Source: Cherax quadricarinatus (lineage: Eukaryota > Arthropoda > Malacostraca > Decapoda > Parastacidae). Taken from it: a stretch of 64,000 nt of DNA. This document shows positions 63,994 through 64,000 of the stretch, piece after piece. The translations under genes were made by a program, and so were the position numbers. The DNA is taken from assembly GCF_038502225.1 (NCBI RefSeq), contig NC_091357.1:8831639-8895638 (forward strand), in the 5' to 3' direction. How positions within the stretch are numbered: the first letter of the stretch is position 1; each line of letters starts with the position of its first letter. A model generated the notes under the pieces. It worked only from the letters and a program-made list of their open reading frames with translations. It was not told the origin of the DNA and made no database searches.

Positions 63994-64000
63994 CAACAGC

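Overview
The window looks like eukaryotic, animal, intergenic DNA. It contains no host protein gene, rRNA or true tRNA gene that I can support. What fills it is transposable elements, their relics, and an unusually dense set of microsatellites and minisatellites. The combination of many (CA)n, (GA)n and (ATT)n tracts, CR1/Jockey-type LINEs, Penelope-like elements, tRNA-headed SINEs and a Ty3-type LTR element suggests an arthropod, most likely a decapod crustacean. That assignment is inference from general repeat character, not from a marker gene.

Layout. 1-1711 is a 30/31-bp minisatellite. 1.8-6.5 kb holds AT- and CT-rich simple sequence, a perfect tRNA-like palindrome (4841-4974) and a 20-bp minisatellite. 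6.5-12.5 kb carries three copies of one LINE family (A, plus strand); the second copy splits a CA-rich minisatellite. 13.1-13.5 kb is a (TA)n-laced foldback element, and 14590-15616 is a degenerate Tc1 transposon with its TA target duplication. 17.4-25.6 kb is a mosaic of LINE B and C fragments, tRNA-headed SINEs, hairpin elements and simple repeats. 25.7-27.0 kb is a 23-bp minisatellite broken by a foldback element.

28.2-35.3 kb is the Penelope zone. Two 5'-truncated Penelope-like copies (reverse transcriptase plus GIY-YIG nuclease) lie head to head at 29033-33640. Around and inside them are palindromic non-autonomous elements that share a hammerhead-ribozyme-like signature. One of these (32486-32906) sits inside the right Penelope copy with a 14-bp target duplication, and the left copy preserves the empty site.

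36-48.5 kb is mostly minisatellites with units of 18, 36, 29, 48 and 23 bp; the last, at 45.07-48.47 kb, has a 1690-bp higher-order repeat. 48.7-53.0 kb holds two tandem minus-strand LINE B copies, one with a 770-codon open frame. From about 54.85 kb there is an LTR and polypurine tract of one LTR element. A second, complete LTR element (56612-63988, minus strand, 5-bp target duplication GTCAT) follows it.

That second element is the most distinctive coding unit. Its pol order is protease, integrase, reverse transcriptase, RNase H, although its reverse transcriptase is Ty3/gypsy-like, as in the Gmr1-like group. The other main result is the shared hammerhead-like core in Penelope ends and in several small palindromic repeats, which points to one mobilisation network: Penelope enzymes acting on short, ribozyme-bearing, coding-free RNAs.
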